A stretch of 64,000 bases of DNA. It comes from Acidimicrobiales bacterium. GTDB lineage: Bacteria; Actinomycetota; Acidimicrobiia; Acidimicrobiales; Palsa-688. The notes beneath the pieces were generated by a model that ran no database searches, had not been told where the DNA came from, and worked only from the letters and a program-made list of their open reading frames with translations. Where the stretch lies: the NCBI GenBank assembly GCA_035533095.1, contig DATLUM010000050.1, positions 1-64,000 on the forward strand, given 5' to 3'. Shown here piece after piece: positions 8,369 to 16,755 of this stretch; the stretch's first letter is position 1; every line of letters starts with the position of its first letter. The position numbers were made by a program, and so were the translations under genes.

Positions 8369-8986
8369 ATGCACCCCGGAACCCTTCACTACGAGGACGG
8401 CCAGGCGGAGATCCACCGGCTCGTCGTCGGCCCCGTGGACAACAACGTCTTCATCCTCCGCTGCAGGCAGACCGGCGACGCGGTCCTGCTCGACGCCGCG
8501 AACGAGCACGAGAAGCTGATCGACCTCTGCTCCCGTCTCGGCGTACGCAAGGTCCTGGAGACCCACGGACACTGGGACCACATACAGGCGGTGCCGGCGG
8601 TGCGCGACGCCGGCTACGACGTGGGGGTGACGGCGGCCGACTCGGAGATGCTCCCAAGTTACGACTTCGTGCTCGAGGACGAGGCCGTCATAGGGGTCGG
8701 CCGGCTCCGGCTCCACACCATCGCGACGCCCGGCCACACTCCCGGCTCCATGTGCTTCAGGCTCGAAGGGTCCCCCGTCCTGTTCAGCGGTGACACCCTC
8801 TTCCCGGGCGGTCCCGGAGCGACCAAGTACCCGGGCGGGGACTTCCCGGCGATCATCCGGTCGATCGAGCACCGGCTGTTCGTCCCGCTTCCCGAGGACA
8901 CGATCGTCATGCCTGGCCACGGGGCCGACACGACGATCGGCACCGAGCGGCCGCACCTTCAGGAGTGGATCGACAGAGGCTGGTAG
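8369..8986 (+). CDS. MBL-fold metallo-hydrolase, glyoxalase II-like
   Basis: A 205-residue metallo-beta-lactamase fold hydrolase. The dinuclear metal site is complete: THGHWDH (HxHxDH), His in TPGHTPGS, Asp in LFSGDTLFPG, and His in VMPGHGADT. This set and the compact length fit the glyoxalase II or hydroxyacylglutathione-hydrolase-like branch. The frame starts at an ATG a short way after the divergent acyl-CoA dehydrogenase start. The substrate is not evident. It converges on the debranching enzyme gene. Confidence 0.9.
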   Translation: MHPGTLHYEDGQAEIHRLVVGPVDNNVFILRCRQTGDAVLLDAANEHEKLIDLCSRLGVRKVLETHGHWDHIQAVPAVRDAGYDVGVTAADSEMLPSYDFVLEDEAVIGVGRLRLHTIATPGHTPGSMCFRLEGSPVLFSGDTLFPGGPGATKYPGGDFPAIIRSIEHRLFVPLPEDTIVMPGHGADTTIGTERPHLQEWIDRGW

Positions 8987-8998
8987 ACCACCCAGGGA

Positions 8999-11134
8999 TC
9001 AGGACCCGGTGAGCGGGTGACGGGGCGCGTCCACGAGTTCCAGGTCTGCCGGCAATCCCTCGACCGAGACCTCGTCGCCTTCCACTGAGACCGTCACCTT
9101 GGCACCCGCAAGCGGGATGCGACCGACACGCAGCCGCCCGATCTGCTCGGGAAGTGCCGGGTGAAGCCAGACCTTGCCCCGGGGAACCCACGGGTCGAGC
9201 CGAAGCAATGTGCGCAGCATCAGCAACGGCGATGCCGCCGCCCAGGCTTGCGGAGAGCACGACGTCGGGTACGACACCACTAGCGGCAACTCCATCCGCT
9301 CGAGTCCGCTGAAGAGCTCGGGCAGGCGACCCCCCTGCGCCACTGCGGCGTCGAGGACGCCCATGATCACGCGCTGAGCCTCCCGCACGTAGCCGTATCG
9401 CATCAGGCCCGCCGCGACGATCGCGTTGTCGTGTGGCCATACCGAGCCGCAGTGGTAGCTGATCGGGTTGTAGCCCACCATCGAAGCCGCCAGGGTTCTG
9501 ACACCCCAGCCGCTGAACATGTCGGGCCCGATCAACTTGCGCGCCACCTGGTCCGCCTTCTCCGCATCGAGAATCCCGGTCCACAGGCAGTGGCCCATGT
9601 TCGATGTCAGCGCGTCCACGGGTCGTTTGTCGCGGTCGAGCCCCATCGCCAGCCAACCCTTGTCCTCCAGCCAGAAGTCCCGGTTGAACGCCGCCTTCAG
9701 TTCGGCAGCACGCGACCGGAGGTCCGTCGCCAGGGCGACATCGCCCTGCTCGGCAGCGAAGAACGCCCGCGCAAGGTAGGCGCCGTACGTGTAGCCCTGC
9801 ACCTCCGCCAGCGCCACCGGCGGATCGGCAATGCGCCCGTCGGCGAAGCGGACGGCGTCGAACGAATCCTTCCAGCCCTGATTGCGCAGCCCCCGGTCAG
9901 ACGTGCGCTGGTACTCGACGTACCCGTCGCCGTCCTTGTCACCGAACTTCTGGATCCAGTCGATCGCCCTGTCCGCGTGCGGCAGCAGCTCGTCGACGGC
10001 CTCACGAGCGAGTCCCCAGCGGCGGAGCTCCCCCAGCAGCATCACGAACAACGGTGTGGCGTCGGCCGTCCCGTAGTAGATCGCCCCACCGCCGAGAGAA
10101 AGAGAGGATGCCTCTCCGAAACGCATCTCATGGAGAATTCGCCCGGGTTCCTCCTCGTTGCCCGGGCGTACGTCGGTGCCCTGGAACCGGGCGAGCGTCT
10201 GGAGCGTCCCCAACGCGAGCTCGGGATCGACCAGCAACGCCATCCACGCGGTGATCAGGGAGTCGCGCCCGAAGAGTGTCATGAACCAAGGGGCGCCGGC
10301 AGCGACAACGGTGCGTTCGGGGTAATCCGGGTCGAAGATCCGCAAGGCCCCGAGGTCCTCGGCACTCCGGTTGACGACCGTCCGCAGGCCTTCATGGTCG
10401 GTGTCCAGCACCGGGATGCTGCGCCTCCATGCGGCCATCCGCTCTGCCGGCTTCGCGCGCGACACCGGTTGACCGCAGAGCCACCTCGGTTCGATCTCGT
10501 CGTCGTCGATGCCGCACGAGAACTGCTCGCAAAGCGTCCAAGCGCCCTTCGACGGGATGATCACCTCCCAACGGGCCGCCGGGCCGTCGAGTTGTGGCGG
10601 GTGAGAAAAAGCGACGCGCAGCGATCGGCGGTGTGCTCCGTTCTTGTGACGGAAGCGGATGTCGCTCTCTCCCTTGTCGGCAACTATGTCCGCCGACCCA
10701 GTAACGCGACCCTCCTTTACCGCGAACAGGTCGGCGAAGTCTGCTCCGTAGCCGATCTCGACCTTGCAATAGGCGGGTTCCTCCCCGAAGTTCCTGACGA
10801 TCAGGTCCTCGCGCATCCCGCGGCCCACGTAGCGGCGCCGCTCGATCATGAGGTTGGAGTCCGCCCGGCCCGGCCCCGGGTGGGTTCTCGCCACGAACGT
10901 GGCCGAATAGGGGTCGGGCACGGACCTGGCGAGCGGCTCGGGCACCTGGCCGTTGACGAGCAGAATCCATCTGGCCAGAAACCTGGTGTCACGGAAGAAG
11001 AATCCCTCGGCTGACTCCGGCGACACTTGGCCGCCAGGAGCACAGATGAGGAATGCCGAGCCCTCGACGAGCGTCACACGGTCGCCCGGACCGCCAAGCG
11101 ACGTGCTGACCTGCGAGTTCCACGGGTCGGCCAT
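8999..11134 (-). CDS. Glycogen debranching-type glucosidase (GDE_N_bis plus amylo-alpha-1,6-glucosidase)
   Basis: A 711-residue cytoplasmic protein. The N-terminal third (VTLVEGSAFLICAPGGQVSPESAEGFFFRDTRFL with the FFRDTRFL signature) is the GDE N-terminal bis domain. The C-terminal part is an (alpha/alpha)6 barrel of the amylo-1,6-glucosidase class, with FGRDSLITAWMAL, VEYQRTSDRGLRNQGWKDS and YHCGSVWPHDNAIVAAGL. Such proteins trim alpha-glucan branches or act on glucosylated small molecules. It stands alone, with no glycogen genes next to it, and is divergent from sufC. Confidence 0.88.
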   Translation of the reverse strand: MADPWNSQVSTSLGGPGDRVTLVEGSAFLICAPGGQVSPESAEGFFFRDTRFLARWILLVNGQVPEPLARSVPDPYSATFVARTHPGPGRADSNLMIERRRYVGRGMREDLIVRNFGEEPAYCKVEIGYGADFADLFAVKEGRVTGSADIVADKGESDIRFRHKNGAHRRSLRVAFSHPPQLDGPAARWEVIIPSKGAWTLCEQFSCGIDDDEIEPRWLCGQPVSRAKPAERMAAWRRSIPVLDTDHEGLRTVVNRSAEDLGALRIFDPDYPERTVVAAGAPWFMTLFGRDSLITAWMALLVDPELALGTLQTLARFQGTDVRPGNEEEPGRILHEMRFGEASSLSLGGGAIYYGTADATPLFVMLLGELRRWGLAREAVDELLPHADRAIDWIQKFGDKDGDGYVEYQRTSDRGLRNQGWKDSFDAVRFADGRIADPPVALAEVQGYTYGAYLARAFFAAEQGDVALATDLRSRAAELKAAFNRDFWLEDKGWLAMGLDRDKRPVDALTSNMGHCLWTGILDAEKADQVARKLIGPDMFSGWGVRTLAASMVGYNPISYHCGSVWPHDNAIVAAGLMRYGYVREAQRVIMGVLDAAVAQGGRLPELFSGLERMELPLVVSYPTSCSPQAWAAASPLLMLRTLLRLDPWVPRGKVWLHPALPEQIGRLRVGRIPLAGAKVTVSVEGDEVSVEGLPADLELVDAPRHPLTGS

Positions 11135-11198
11135 CCCGCGGCAGGTTACCCGCTGTCGTTACCCACTCCTTCCCACCCCCAGTCCGGTACGCAATATT

Positions 11199-11227
11199 TT
11201 TCCCTATCTCGGTAGTGGTAATAGAAT
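11199..11227 (+). promoter_or_regulatory. sufC promoter with palindromic operator
   Basis: TAGAAT at 11222-11227 matches five of six bases of a -10 box. It ends six bases before the sufC GTG, so the transcript should be leaderless or nearly so. The imperfect palindrome CTATCTCGGTAG (11204-11215) lies between the -35 and -10 positions, where a bound protein would block RNA polymerase. The same site occurs ahead of sufB at 27596-27607. Confidence 0.5.
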
Positions 11228-11233
11228 CGTTGC

Positions 11234-11977
11234 GTGCCCCCCCCGCTTTTCGAGGTGCAGGACCTGCACGTATCGGTCGACGGTACGCTGATCCTCCGCG
11301 GTGTCGATCTCGTAGTGGACATCGGCCAGACCCACGCGTTGATGGGCCCAAACGGTTCGGGCAAATCCACCCTTGCCAACACCTTGCTCGGCAACCCGGC
11401 CTACCAGGTCGACTCGGGGCGGGTGCTGTTCAAGGGCGAGGACGTCACGGACTGGCCGGCGGATGTCCGAGGGAAGGCAGGGATGTTTCTCGCCTTCCAG
11501 TACCCGGAGGAGATCCCCGGCGTGCCGATCGCGCAGTTCCTCAGACAGGCTCTCTCCGCCCGACGCGGGACCGAGCTGTCCGTGCTCGAGTTGCGCGTAT
11601 CGATCATGGAGTGGATGAAGAAGCTCGGGATGGACCCCTCCTTCGGGGATCGATACCTCAACGAAGGGTTCTCCGGCGGAGAGAAGAAGCGCAACGAGGT
11701 GCTCCAGATGGCAATCCTGGAGCCCGATCTGGCCATTCTCGACGAGACGGACTCAGGATTGGACATCGACGCGCTCGGGGTCGTCGGCAGAGGGGTCACT
11801 GCCGTTCGCCAAGCCCGGCCGGAGCTCGGAGTGATAGTCGTGACGCACTACCAGCGAATCCTCGAGCAGCTGCTCCCAGACTTCGTTCACCTTCTGATCG
11901 ACGGCAGGATCGTCCAGAGCGGGGGCCCGGATCTCGCCCTTCGCCTCGAGCAGGAAGGGTATGAAGCATGGCGTTGA
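11234..11977 (+). CDS. sufC: Fe-S cluster assembly ATPase SufC, copy 1
   Basis: A 247-residue ABC ATPase that powers the SufB-SufD scaffold. Visible motifs are Walker A GPNGSGKS (about residue 39), the signature NEGFSGGEKKRNE, Walker B LAILDETDSGLD and the switch His in VVTHYQ. The signature and DSGLDIDAL stretch are diagnostic of SufC. Walker B reads DET where most SufC have DEI. The gene starts with a GTG next to its promoter and leads sufC-sufS-sufU. A second SufC is encoded with sufB and sufD at 23 kb, so one of the two may be specialised or redundant. Confidence 0.93.
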   Translation: MPPPLFEVQDLHVSVDGTLILRGVDLVVDIGQTHALMGPNGSGKSTLANTLLGNPAYQVDSGRVLFKGEDVTDWPADVRGKAGMFLAFQYPEEIPGVPIAQFLRQALSARRGTELSVLELRVSIMEWMKKLGMDPSFGDRYLNEGFSGGEKKRNEVLQMAILEPDLAILDETDSGLDIDALGVVGRGVTAVRQARPELGVIVVTHYQRILEQLLPDFVHLLIDGRIVQSGGPDLALRLEQEGYEAWR

Positions 11978-13275
11978 AGAGGTTCGCAGAATCGACCGAG
12001 CAGAAGAACGCTGCCGAGCAGCGTTCTTCTGGACCACCCATCGCGCCAAGGTCTTTAGATGTCGCCACGATAAAGAAGGACTTTCCGATCCTCGACCGTC
12101 AGATCCACGGTCGCCGTCTCGTGTACCTCGACTCGGCGTCGTCCTCACAGAAGCCGGCAGCCGTGATCGACGCCATGAGCCACTATTACGAGACGACTCA
12201 CGCCAACGTCCACAGGGGCGTGTACGCGATCGCCGAGGAGTCGACTCGCCTGTTCGAGGCTTCGCGTGCCGCGCTCGCCAGGTTCATGGGAGCGGGTTCG
12301 GCACAGGAGATCGTCTTCACCAAGAACGTGACCGAGGCGATCAACCTGGTGGCGTACTCGTGGGGGCGCCAGAACCTCGGCGAGGGTGACGTCGTCGTCC
12401 TGACGGAGATGGAGCACCACGCCAATCTTGTGCCGTGGCTCGCGCTCAAGGCAGAGCGCGGTATCGAACTTCGGTACCTGCCCCTGACCGATGACGGCGA
12501 GCTGGACCTGACCGATCTCGATCGGACTCTCGAAGGGGCGAAGCTGCTGGGCGTTTCGGCCATGTCCAACGTCCTGGGCACCATCAACCCGGTCCGGAAG
12601 CTTGCCGACGCGGCTCACGCCGCCGGCGCCCTCATCCTCGTCGACGGCGCCCAACACGCACCCCAGCTGCCGACCAACGTGAGGGCGCTCGGAGTCGACT
12701 TCTTCGGTGTCACCGCCCACAAGATGCTCGGCCCGACTGGCATCGGAGCATTGTGGGCCCGGGCCGAGCTGCTCGATTCCATGCCTGCCTTCCTGGGAGG
12801 CGGGGAGATGATCCGCGACGTCCGCCTCGACGGCTTCACCACCAATGACATTCCGTGGAAGTTCGAGGCTGGTACTCCCCCCATCGCCGAGGCGATCGGG
12901 CTCGCCGCCGCCATCGACTACCTGTCGGCTCTCGGCATGCCCGCCGTCCGCGAACACGAGAAGTCCCTGACCGCGTACGCGCTCGAACAGTTGCACGAAC
13001 GCCATCCCGGGCTGGTCCTGCACGGGCCGCTTGATGCCGAGCGTCGCGGCGGGGTGATCTCGTTCAACTACAACAACGTCCATCCTCACGATCTCTCACA
13101 AGTGCTCGACGAGGCCGGCATCTGCGTCAGGGCCGGCCATCATTGCGCCAAGCCTCTGATGCGCAGACTCGGAGTGGGGGCCACGGCCCGGGCGTCGTTC
13201 TCGGTGTACAACGACGAGGCTGACGTGGACGCCCTCGTGGAAGGTCTCACAACCGCAGACAGATTGTTCGCATAG
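11968..13275 (+). CDS. sufS: Cysteine desulfurase SufS
   Basis: PLP enzyme that takes sulfur from cysteine for Fe-S cluster building. The PLP lysine is Lys252 in VTAHKMLGPTGIG and the persulfide cysteine is Cys393 in VRAGHHCAKPLMRRLG. The ATG overlaps the sufC stop (ATGGCGTTGA), giving translational coupling. The first 29 residues are not part of the family, which normally begins at LDVATIKKDFPILD. No ATG, GTG or TTG exists in frame after residue 3 and before that point, so the extension must be translated. Codons 12-22 of the extension form a perfect 14-bp hairpin. Confidence 0.95.
   Translation: MALKRFAESTEQKNAAEQRSSGPPIAPRSLDVATIKKDFPILDRQIHGRRLVYLDSASSSQKPAAVIDAMSHYYETTHANVHRGVYAIAEESTRLFEASRAALARFMGAGSAQEIVFTKNVTEAINLVAYSWGRQNLGEGDVVVLTEMEHHANLVPWLALKAERGIELRYLPLTDDGELDLTDLDRTLEGAKLLGVSAMSNVLGTINPVRKLADAAHAAGALILVDGAQHAPQLPTNVRALGVDFFGVTAHKMLGPTGIGALWARAELLDSMPAFLGGGEMIRDVRLDGFTTNDIPWKFEAGTPPIAEAIGLAAAIDYLSALGMPAVREHEKSLTAYALEQLHERHPGLVLHGPLDAERRGGVISFNYNNVHPHDLSQVLDEAGICVRAGHHCAKPLMRRLGVGATARASFSVYNDEADVDALVEGLTTADRLFA
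11975..11989 (+). repeat. Stop-codon palindromic element, copy 2 (half site)
   Basis: TGAAGAGGTTCGCAG begins with the sufC stop codon and at the same time codes for residues 3-7 of SufS. It matches the element found on stop codons at 5.5, 21.0, 32.6, 38.5 and 47.2 kb, here without its mirror half. Confidence 0.5.
12001..12031 (+). other. Perfect 14-bp hairpin inside the sufS N-terminal codons
   Basis: CAGAAGAACGCTGC (12001-12014), loop CGA, then GCAGCGTTCTTCTG (12018-12031), an exact inverted repeat. It begins 33 bases after the sufS ATG. In the mRNA it would be a very stable stem positioned to slow translation or transcription between sufC and sufS. No T-run follows, so it is not a classical terminator. 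Confidence 0.7.
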
Positions 13276-13293
13276 GAAGGGCAGGAGCACACG

Positions 13294-13791
13294 ATGCCCG
13301 GTCTTGAAGACCTGTATCGCGAGATCATCCTCGATCACTACCGCAATCCCCGCAACAGGGGGGAGCTGCCGACTCCTCCCGCTCACGCCGAGACGGGATT
13401 CAATCCGCTGTGCGGCGACGAGATCACGCTCTACGTGCAGATCGACGACGACAGGCTCGCTGACATAAAGCTGACCGGCCAGGGCTGTTCGATCAGCCAG
13501 TCGTCCGCGTCGATGATGTCGACCGCCGTCAAGGGCAAGAGCCTTGCCGAGGCCCGAGCGACCATCCGGACCTTCAAGGCGATGATGTCCATCCACGAGC
13601 ATCGACTGGATGGTGACGATGGTGACGGTGACGCCGCCGATGGTTCGGAGCTCCCGGAGCCCGAAGTCGCTCTGGGTGACCTCGAAGCCCTCCAGGGGGT
13701 GGTCAAGTTCCCGGTGCGCATCAAGTGCGCCACGCTGTCGTGGAACACCCTTGCCCTGGCCCTCGATCACCTCGCGCCGGCGGCCGGCTGA
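13294..13791 (+). CDS. sufU: SufU-type Fe-S cluster assembly / sulfur-transfer protein
   Basis: A 165-residue zinc protein that accepts persulfide sulfur from SufS. The metal ligands are Cys40 with Asp42 in NPLCGDEI, Cys65 in GQGCSISQSS and Cys145 in IKCATLSW. The region between the second and third cysteine is longer than in IscU, as is usual in SufU. It holds an acidic run (DGDDGDGDAADG, about residues 107-118) coded by a GATGGTGAC-type DNA microrepeat. It follows sufS by 18 bases with an AGGAG ribosome site, and its stop lies in the loop of a strong terminator hairpin. Confidence 0.94.
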   Translation: MPGLEDLYREIILDHYRNPRNRGELPTPPAHAETGFNPLCGDEITLYVQIDDDRLADIKLTGQGCSISQSSASMMSTAVKGKSLAEARATIRTFKAMMSIHEHRLDGDDGDGDAADGSELPEPEVALGDLEALQGVVKFPVRIKCATLSWNTLALALDHLAPAAG

Positions 13792-13806
13792 AGCCGGCCG
13801 CCGTTT
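13778..13806 (+). terminator. Rho-independent-like terminator of sufCSU
   Basis: GGCGGCCGGC (13779-13788), loop TGAA, GCCGGCCGCC (13793-13802), with one more C-G pair outside, followed by TTT. The sufU stop codon TGA is in the loop. Confidence 0.65.
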
Positions 13807-13843
13807 CCGCTCGACGTTGAACGCCTACTGGTAGAGCTGCGCC

Positions 13844-15409
13844 CTACTGGTAGAAGTTGGCACAGCCCTGCGAGGACCCGAGGTGCCACAGACCGTTGAT
13901 GTCCCCTGCCTGGTAGCTGGCGTAGCCCTGATCGACCGGGTTCATGACCTCGGCAGCGTTCACGTGGGCGAGGCCCATCGCGTGTCCGAGCTCATGCAGC
14001 AGTACCGGCTGCTCGCCTGACGGACCGCTACCACCACTCAGGGAGCCGAGCAGCTGGATCTGTGCCGACACCATCTGGGCGGCGTACCCACTGGTGTTGT
14101 AGTACCAGTAGGTCGTTAGCCCGACATCGTCACCGCCGGTGATCGACGATGTCCAGCTGATCACGATCTTCGACGTGGAGGGGACCGCCGCCGAACTCGA
14201 GAACGCGCCGTCGTAGACGAGCGAGATCCCGGTCGCCGCGCTGACCTGGTTGATGTCGTTAGCCACGTCGGTCTGCCAACCGCTCGGCGCCCCGGGGTAT
14301 ACGACCGCGTAATGCAGCGCTTCGCAGGGATTCCAACGTGCCGGAGCTCCAGAGCCGTTGGTGACCTCGAAGGCGTAGTTGTTGTCGGCGGACGGCGCAG
14401 GACTGCTGGCTGCGACAGGCGCAGCGAACGTCGTCGCGTCCCCTTCGGACAGCACGCGGCCGTTGGACAGGATGATCCAGTAACCGCCACCGTCACCGTC
14501 AGCCACCATGCCGATGGCCGGGAAACCTGCGGTCTGGCCTACTCCCGAACCGTAGAAGGGAGCGTTGCCGAAGTTGAACACACCACCGTCGCGTGCCACG
14601 AGGTAGTAGCCGTCCCCAGCCAGGGTACGAGCCATCCCGACGACGGGCTGGTTGAGGACCATGGCACCTGTGGACCCGTAGAAGCCGGTGTTGCCGAAGT
14701 TGAAGACCCCGCCGTCCTGGGCGACCAACCAGTAGCCGTCACCATGCGGCGCGAGGGCGATTCCGACCACGGACCGGTTGAGCCGGATGTTGCCGGTGGA
14801 TCCGTAGAAGCCGGCGTCACCGAAGTTGAAGACTCCACCGTCTCCCGCGACGAACTCGTATCCGTGCGAGTCCGGCGTCGACACCATCTGCAACGCAGGG
14901 GCGTTCAAGCGGATGTTGCCCGTGGAACCATAGAACGCGGCGTCACCGAACGTGAACACGCCTCCGTCGCTTCCGAGCAACCAGTACCCCAGACCGGTGG
15001 GAGTGGAAGCGATGTCCACGATTGGGCCGTTGAGCGCGTGGCCCGCCATGTCGCCGAACCATGTCGCATCGCCCTCAGTAGTGACCTGACCGTTGCTCCA
15101 GGCCATCCAGAAGCCGCGGCCGTCCGGGGTAGGTGTCGCCGCCACGACCGTCGCAACGGTGGAGGCAGCTGATCCGGAACCGGTCGGAGGCTGCTCCGAG
15201 GTCCTCTCACGGGGTTGCACCCGCGTGACCTTGGTGACGCCTGCAGCGGTCTTCGACACGCTGTGCCCTGCCGGTTGGGCATGAGCGGCGACAGTCGATG
15301 GCGCACCAGCGGCGACGCTGAACAGTGACGTGCCGGGAATCACGGCTGTTGCCGCTGCAGCTGCCACAAGGGCGCGCGTCTTCAGGGACAGGGGACGACC
15401 GTTCCGCAT
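13844..15409 (-). CDS. Secreted matrixin-type zinc metalloprotease with propeller-like repeats
   Basis: From the ATG at 15409 the protein has about 521 residues. It begins with a signal peptide (basic RNGRPLSLKTR, then an Ala-rich core). Next come six tandem repeats of about 42 residues with the consensus GxGYWLVAxDGGVFNFGxAxFYGSTG, which probably form a beta-propeller. The C-terminal peptidase domain has the full zinc motif HELGHAMGLAH and a following MNP Met-turn. It should be exported and may bind surface glycans or proteins through the repeats. A longer frame to 15520 would put 37 hydrophilic residues ahead of the signal peptide, so the later start is used. Confidence 0.88.
   Translation of the reverse strand: MRNGRPLSLKTRALVAAAAATAVIPGTSLFSVAAGAPSTVAAHAQPAGHSVSKTAAGVTKVTRVQPRERTSEQPPTGSGSAASTVATVVAATPTPDGRGFWMAWSNGQVTTEGDATWFGDMAGHALNGPIVDIASTPTGLGYWLLGSDGGVFTFGDAAFYGSTGNIRLNAPALQMVSTPDSHGYEFVAGDGGVFNFGDAGFYGSTGNIRLNRSVVGIALAPHGDGYWLVAQDGGVFNFGNTGFYGSTGAMVLNQPVVGMARTLAGDGYYLVARDGGVFNFGNAPFYGSGVGQTAGFPAIGMVADGDGGGYWIILSNGRVLSEGDATTFAAPVAASSPAPSADNNYAFEVTNGSGAPARWNPCEALHYAVVYPGAPSGWQTDVANDINQVSAATGISLVYDGAFSSSAAVPSTSKIVISWTSSITGGDDVGLTTYWYYNTSGYAAQMVSAQIQLLGSLSGGSGPSGEQPVLLHELGHAMGLAHVNAAEVMNPVDQGYASYQAGDINGLWHLGSSQGCANFYQ
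14425..15121 (-). repeat. Six tandem repeats of about 126 bases in the metalloprotease gene
   Basis: Each unit codes about 42 residues. Units 2-5 are closely alike (GDGYWLVAQDGGVFNFGNTGFYGSTG type), while the first and last are diverged and carry NGQVTTEGDAT and NGRVLSEGDAT instead. Near-identical inner units with diverged ends suggest growth by recent internal duplication. Confidence 0.8.
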
Positions 15410-15525
15410 TCCTCGCCTACTTGCTCGACGTGACCCCTGGATGGTCGGAGATTCCGGTTCCTCGCTTGAGAAGTTCGCGCCAACAACCGCAGAAACAGGA
15501 AAGCGAACCGGTATCGTCACCGTCC

Positions 15526-16752
15526 GTGACAGCCCGGGCTGTAGTGGTAGGTGCGTCTCTCGCAGGCTTGCGTGCCGCCGAGGGATTGCGGCGAAGCGGT
15601 TACGAAGGAGAAATCACGGTCATCGGGGCAGAGCCACATCTGCCTTATGACCGCCCTCCTCTGTCAAAACAGGTTCTCACTGGAAAAGCTGACGCGGACT
15701 CGATCGTCCTCGATCGGACGGCCGCTGACGACGTCAAATGGATGCTGTCCACACGAGCGACATCCCTTGACATCGAAAGAAGGCGCATCACAGTGGAGCC
15801 GGCGACGCCCGCGTCGCCTAGCAGTGCGGGCGAAGAAGTGCCCTACGACCTGCTTGTGATCGCCACCGGGGCCGAGCCCCGTGTGCTGCGTGCGTTCGAA
15901 CCGTCATCCGGCGTGTACTACCTACGGACCATCGAGGACGCGCTGCAAGTTCGCGACGCCCTGCTGAAGGCACAGGAACTGGTGGTGATAGGCGCGGGAT
16001 TCATCGGCCTGGAGGTCGCATCCAGCGCGTCGACCCTGGGCGTGGACGTCACGGTCCTCGAGGCACTCCCTGTTCCTCTGTCGCGGGCCATCGGCGATGA
16101 CATGGGCAACGCCGTGGCCGACTTTCACCGCCGCCACGGGGTGAAGGTACGAACCGGCGTTGCAGTCGAAGGCGTCGTCGCGGAGTCCGGCTGCGTCGAA
16201 GGCGTGAAGCTGGCAGAAGGCGAGGTAGTGCCCGGCCAGGTCGTGGTCGTCGGGGTAGGGGTGAGTCCCGTCACGGCATGGCTGGAAGGATCCGGACTGG
16301 ACATCGACAACGGGGTGGTCTGCGACGACAAGCTGCGCGCCACTGCGGGGGGCCGTCCTGTCCCGGGGGTGGTCGCGGCGGGAGACGTGGCGCGGTGGTT
16401 CCATCCGGCGTACGGCACGCACGTCCGCGTAGAGCATTGGACCAATGCCGTTGAGCAGGGCGAGGCGGCTGCGCGGACTCTCCTGCTCGCCGAGGCGGCA
16501 CCGGTTTTCGAACCCGTGCCGTACTTCTGGTCGGACCAGCACGGAGCCAAGATCCAGTTCGTCGGCGATGCACGCCCTTGGGACGACGTGGTCGTCGTGG
16601 ATGGCTCCGTCGAGGAGGAAAGGTTCGTCGCGGCTTACGGCCGCGGCGGCAAGCTCACCGCGGCGCTGGGGATGCGGCGTCCGGCGAAGGTCATGGCGCT
16701 TCAGAGGTTGATCGGAGAAGGAGCGGCGTTCCCCCCACCCGAGCACGGCTGA
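15526..16752 (+). CDS. NAD(P)/FAD-dependent ferredoxin reductase-like oxidoreductase
   Basis: A 408-residue flavoprotein of the putidaredoxin/rhodocoxin reductase family, which passes electrons from NAD(P)H to a ferredoxin serving P450 or dioxygenase systems. It has an N-terminal FAD site (VVVGASLAGLRAAEGLR), an NAD(P) site (VVIGAGFIGLEVASSA), a late FAD aspartate (VPGVVAAGDVARW) and the C-terminal reductase domain (PYFWSDQHGAKIQFVGDA). The GTG at 15526 directly precedes the first Rossmann strand. The frame is open back to 15325, but those codons overlap the metalloprotease gene on the other strand and look non-coding. No partner ferredoxin gene is adjacent. Confidence 0.9.
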   Translation: MTARAVVVGASLAGLRAAEGLRRSGYEGEITVIGAEPHLPYDRPPLSKQVLTGKADADSIVLDRTAADDVKWMLSTRATSLDIERRRITVEPATPASPSSAGEEVPYDLLVIATGAEPRVLRAFEPSSGVYYLRTIEDALQVRDALLKAQELVVIGAGFIGLEVASSASTLGVDVTVLEALPVPLSRAIGDDMGNAVADFHRRHGVKVRTGVAVEGVVAESGCVEGVKLAEGEVVPGQVVVVGVGVSPVTAWLEGSGLDIDNGVVCDDKLRATAGGRPVPGVVAAGDVARWFHPAYGTHVRVEHWTNAVEQGEAAARTLLLAEAAPVFEPVPYFWSDQHGAKIQFVGDARPWDDVVVVDGSVEEERFVAAYGRGGKLTAALGMRRPAKVMALQRLIGEGAAFPPPEHG

Positions 16753-16755
16753 AGG

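Noticed and set aside
9431-11014. Long open frame antisense to the debranching enzyme (527 codons)
   Set aside because: Its composition (Arg, Pro, His, Val rich without hydrophobic cores) and exact position opposite a recognised enzyme mark it as a shadow.
14425-15121. CRISPR-like array
   Set aside because: The repeats are in-frame coding units of 126 bases without unique spacers, so they are protein repeats.
15325-15525. Extended N-terminus of the ferredoxin reductase
   Set aside because: Those codons overlap the signal peptide end of the metalloprotease on the other strand and have no family likeness; the Rossmann fold begins right after the GTG at 15526.
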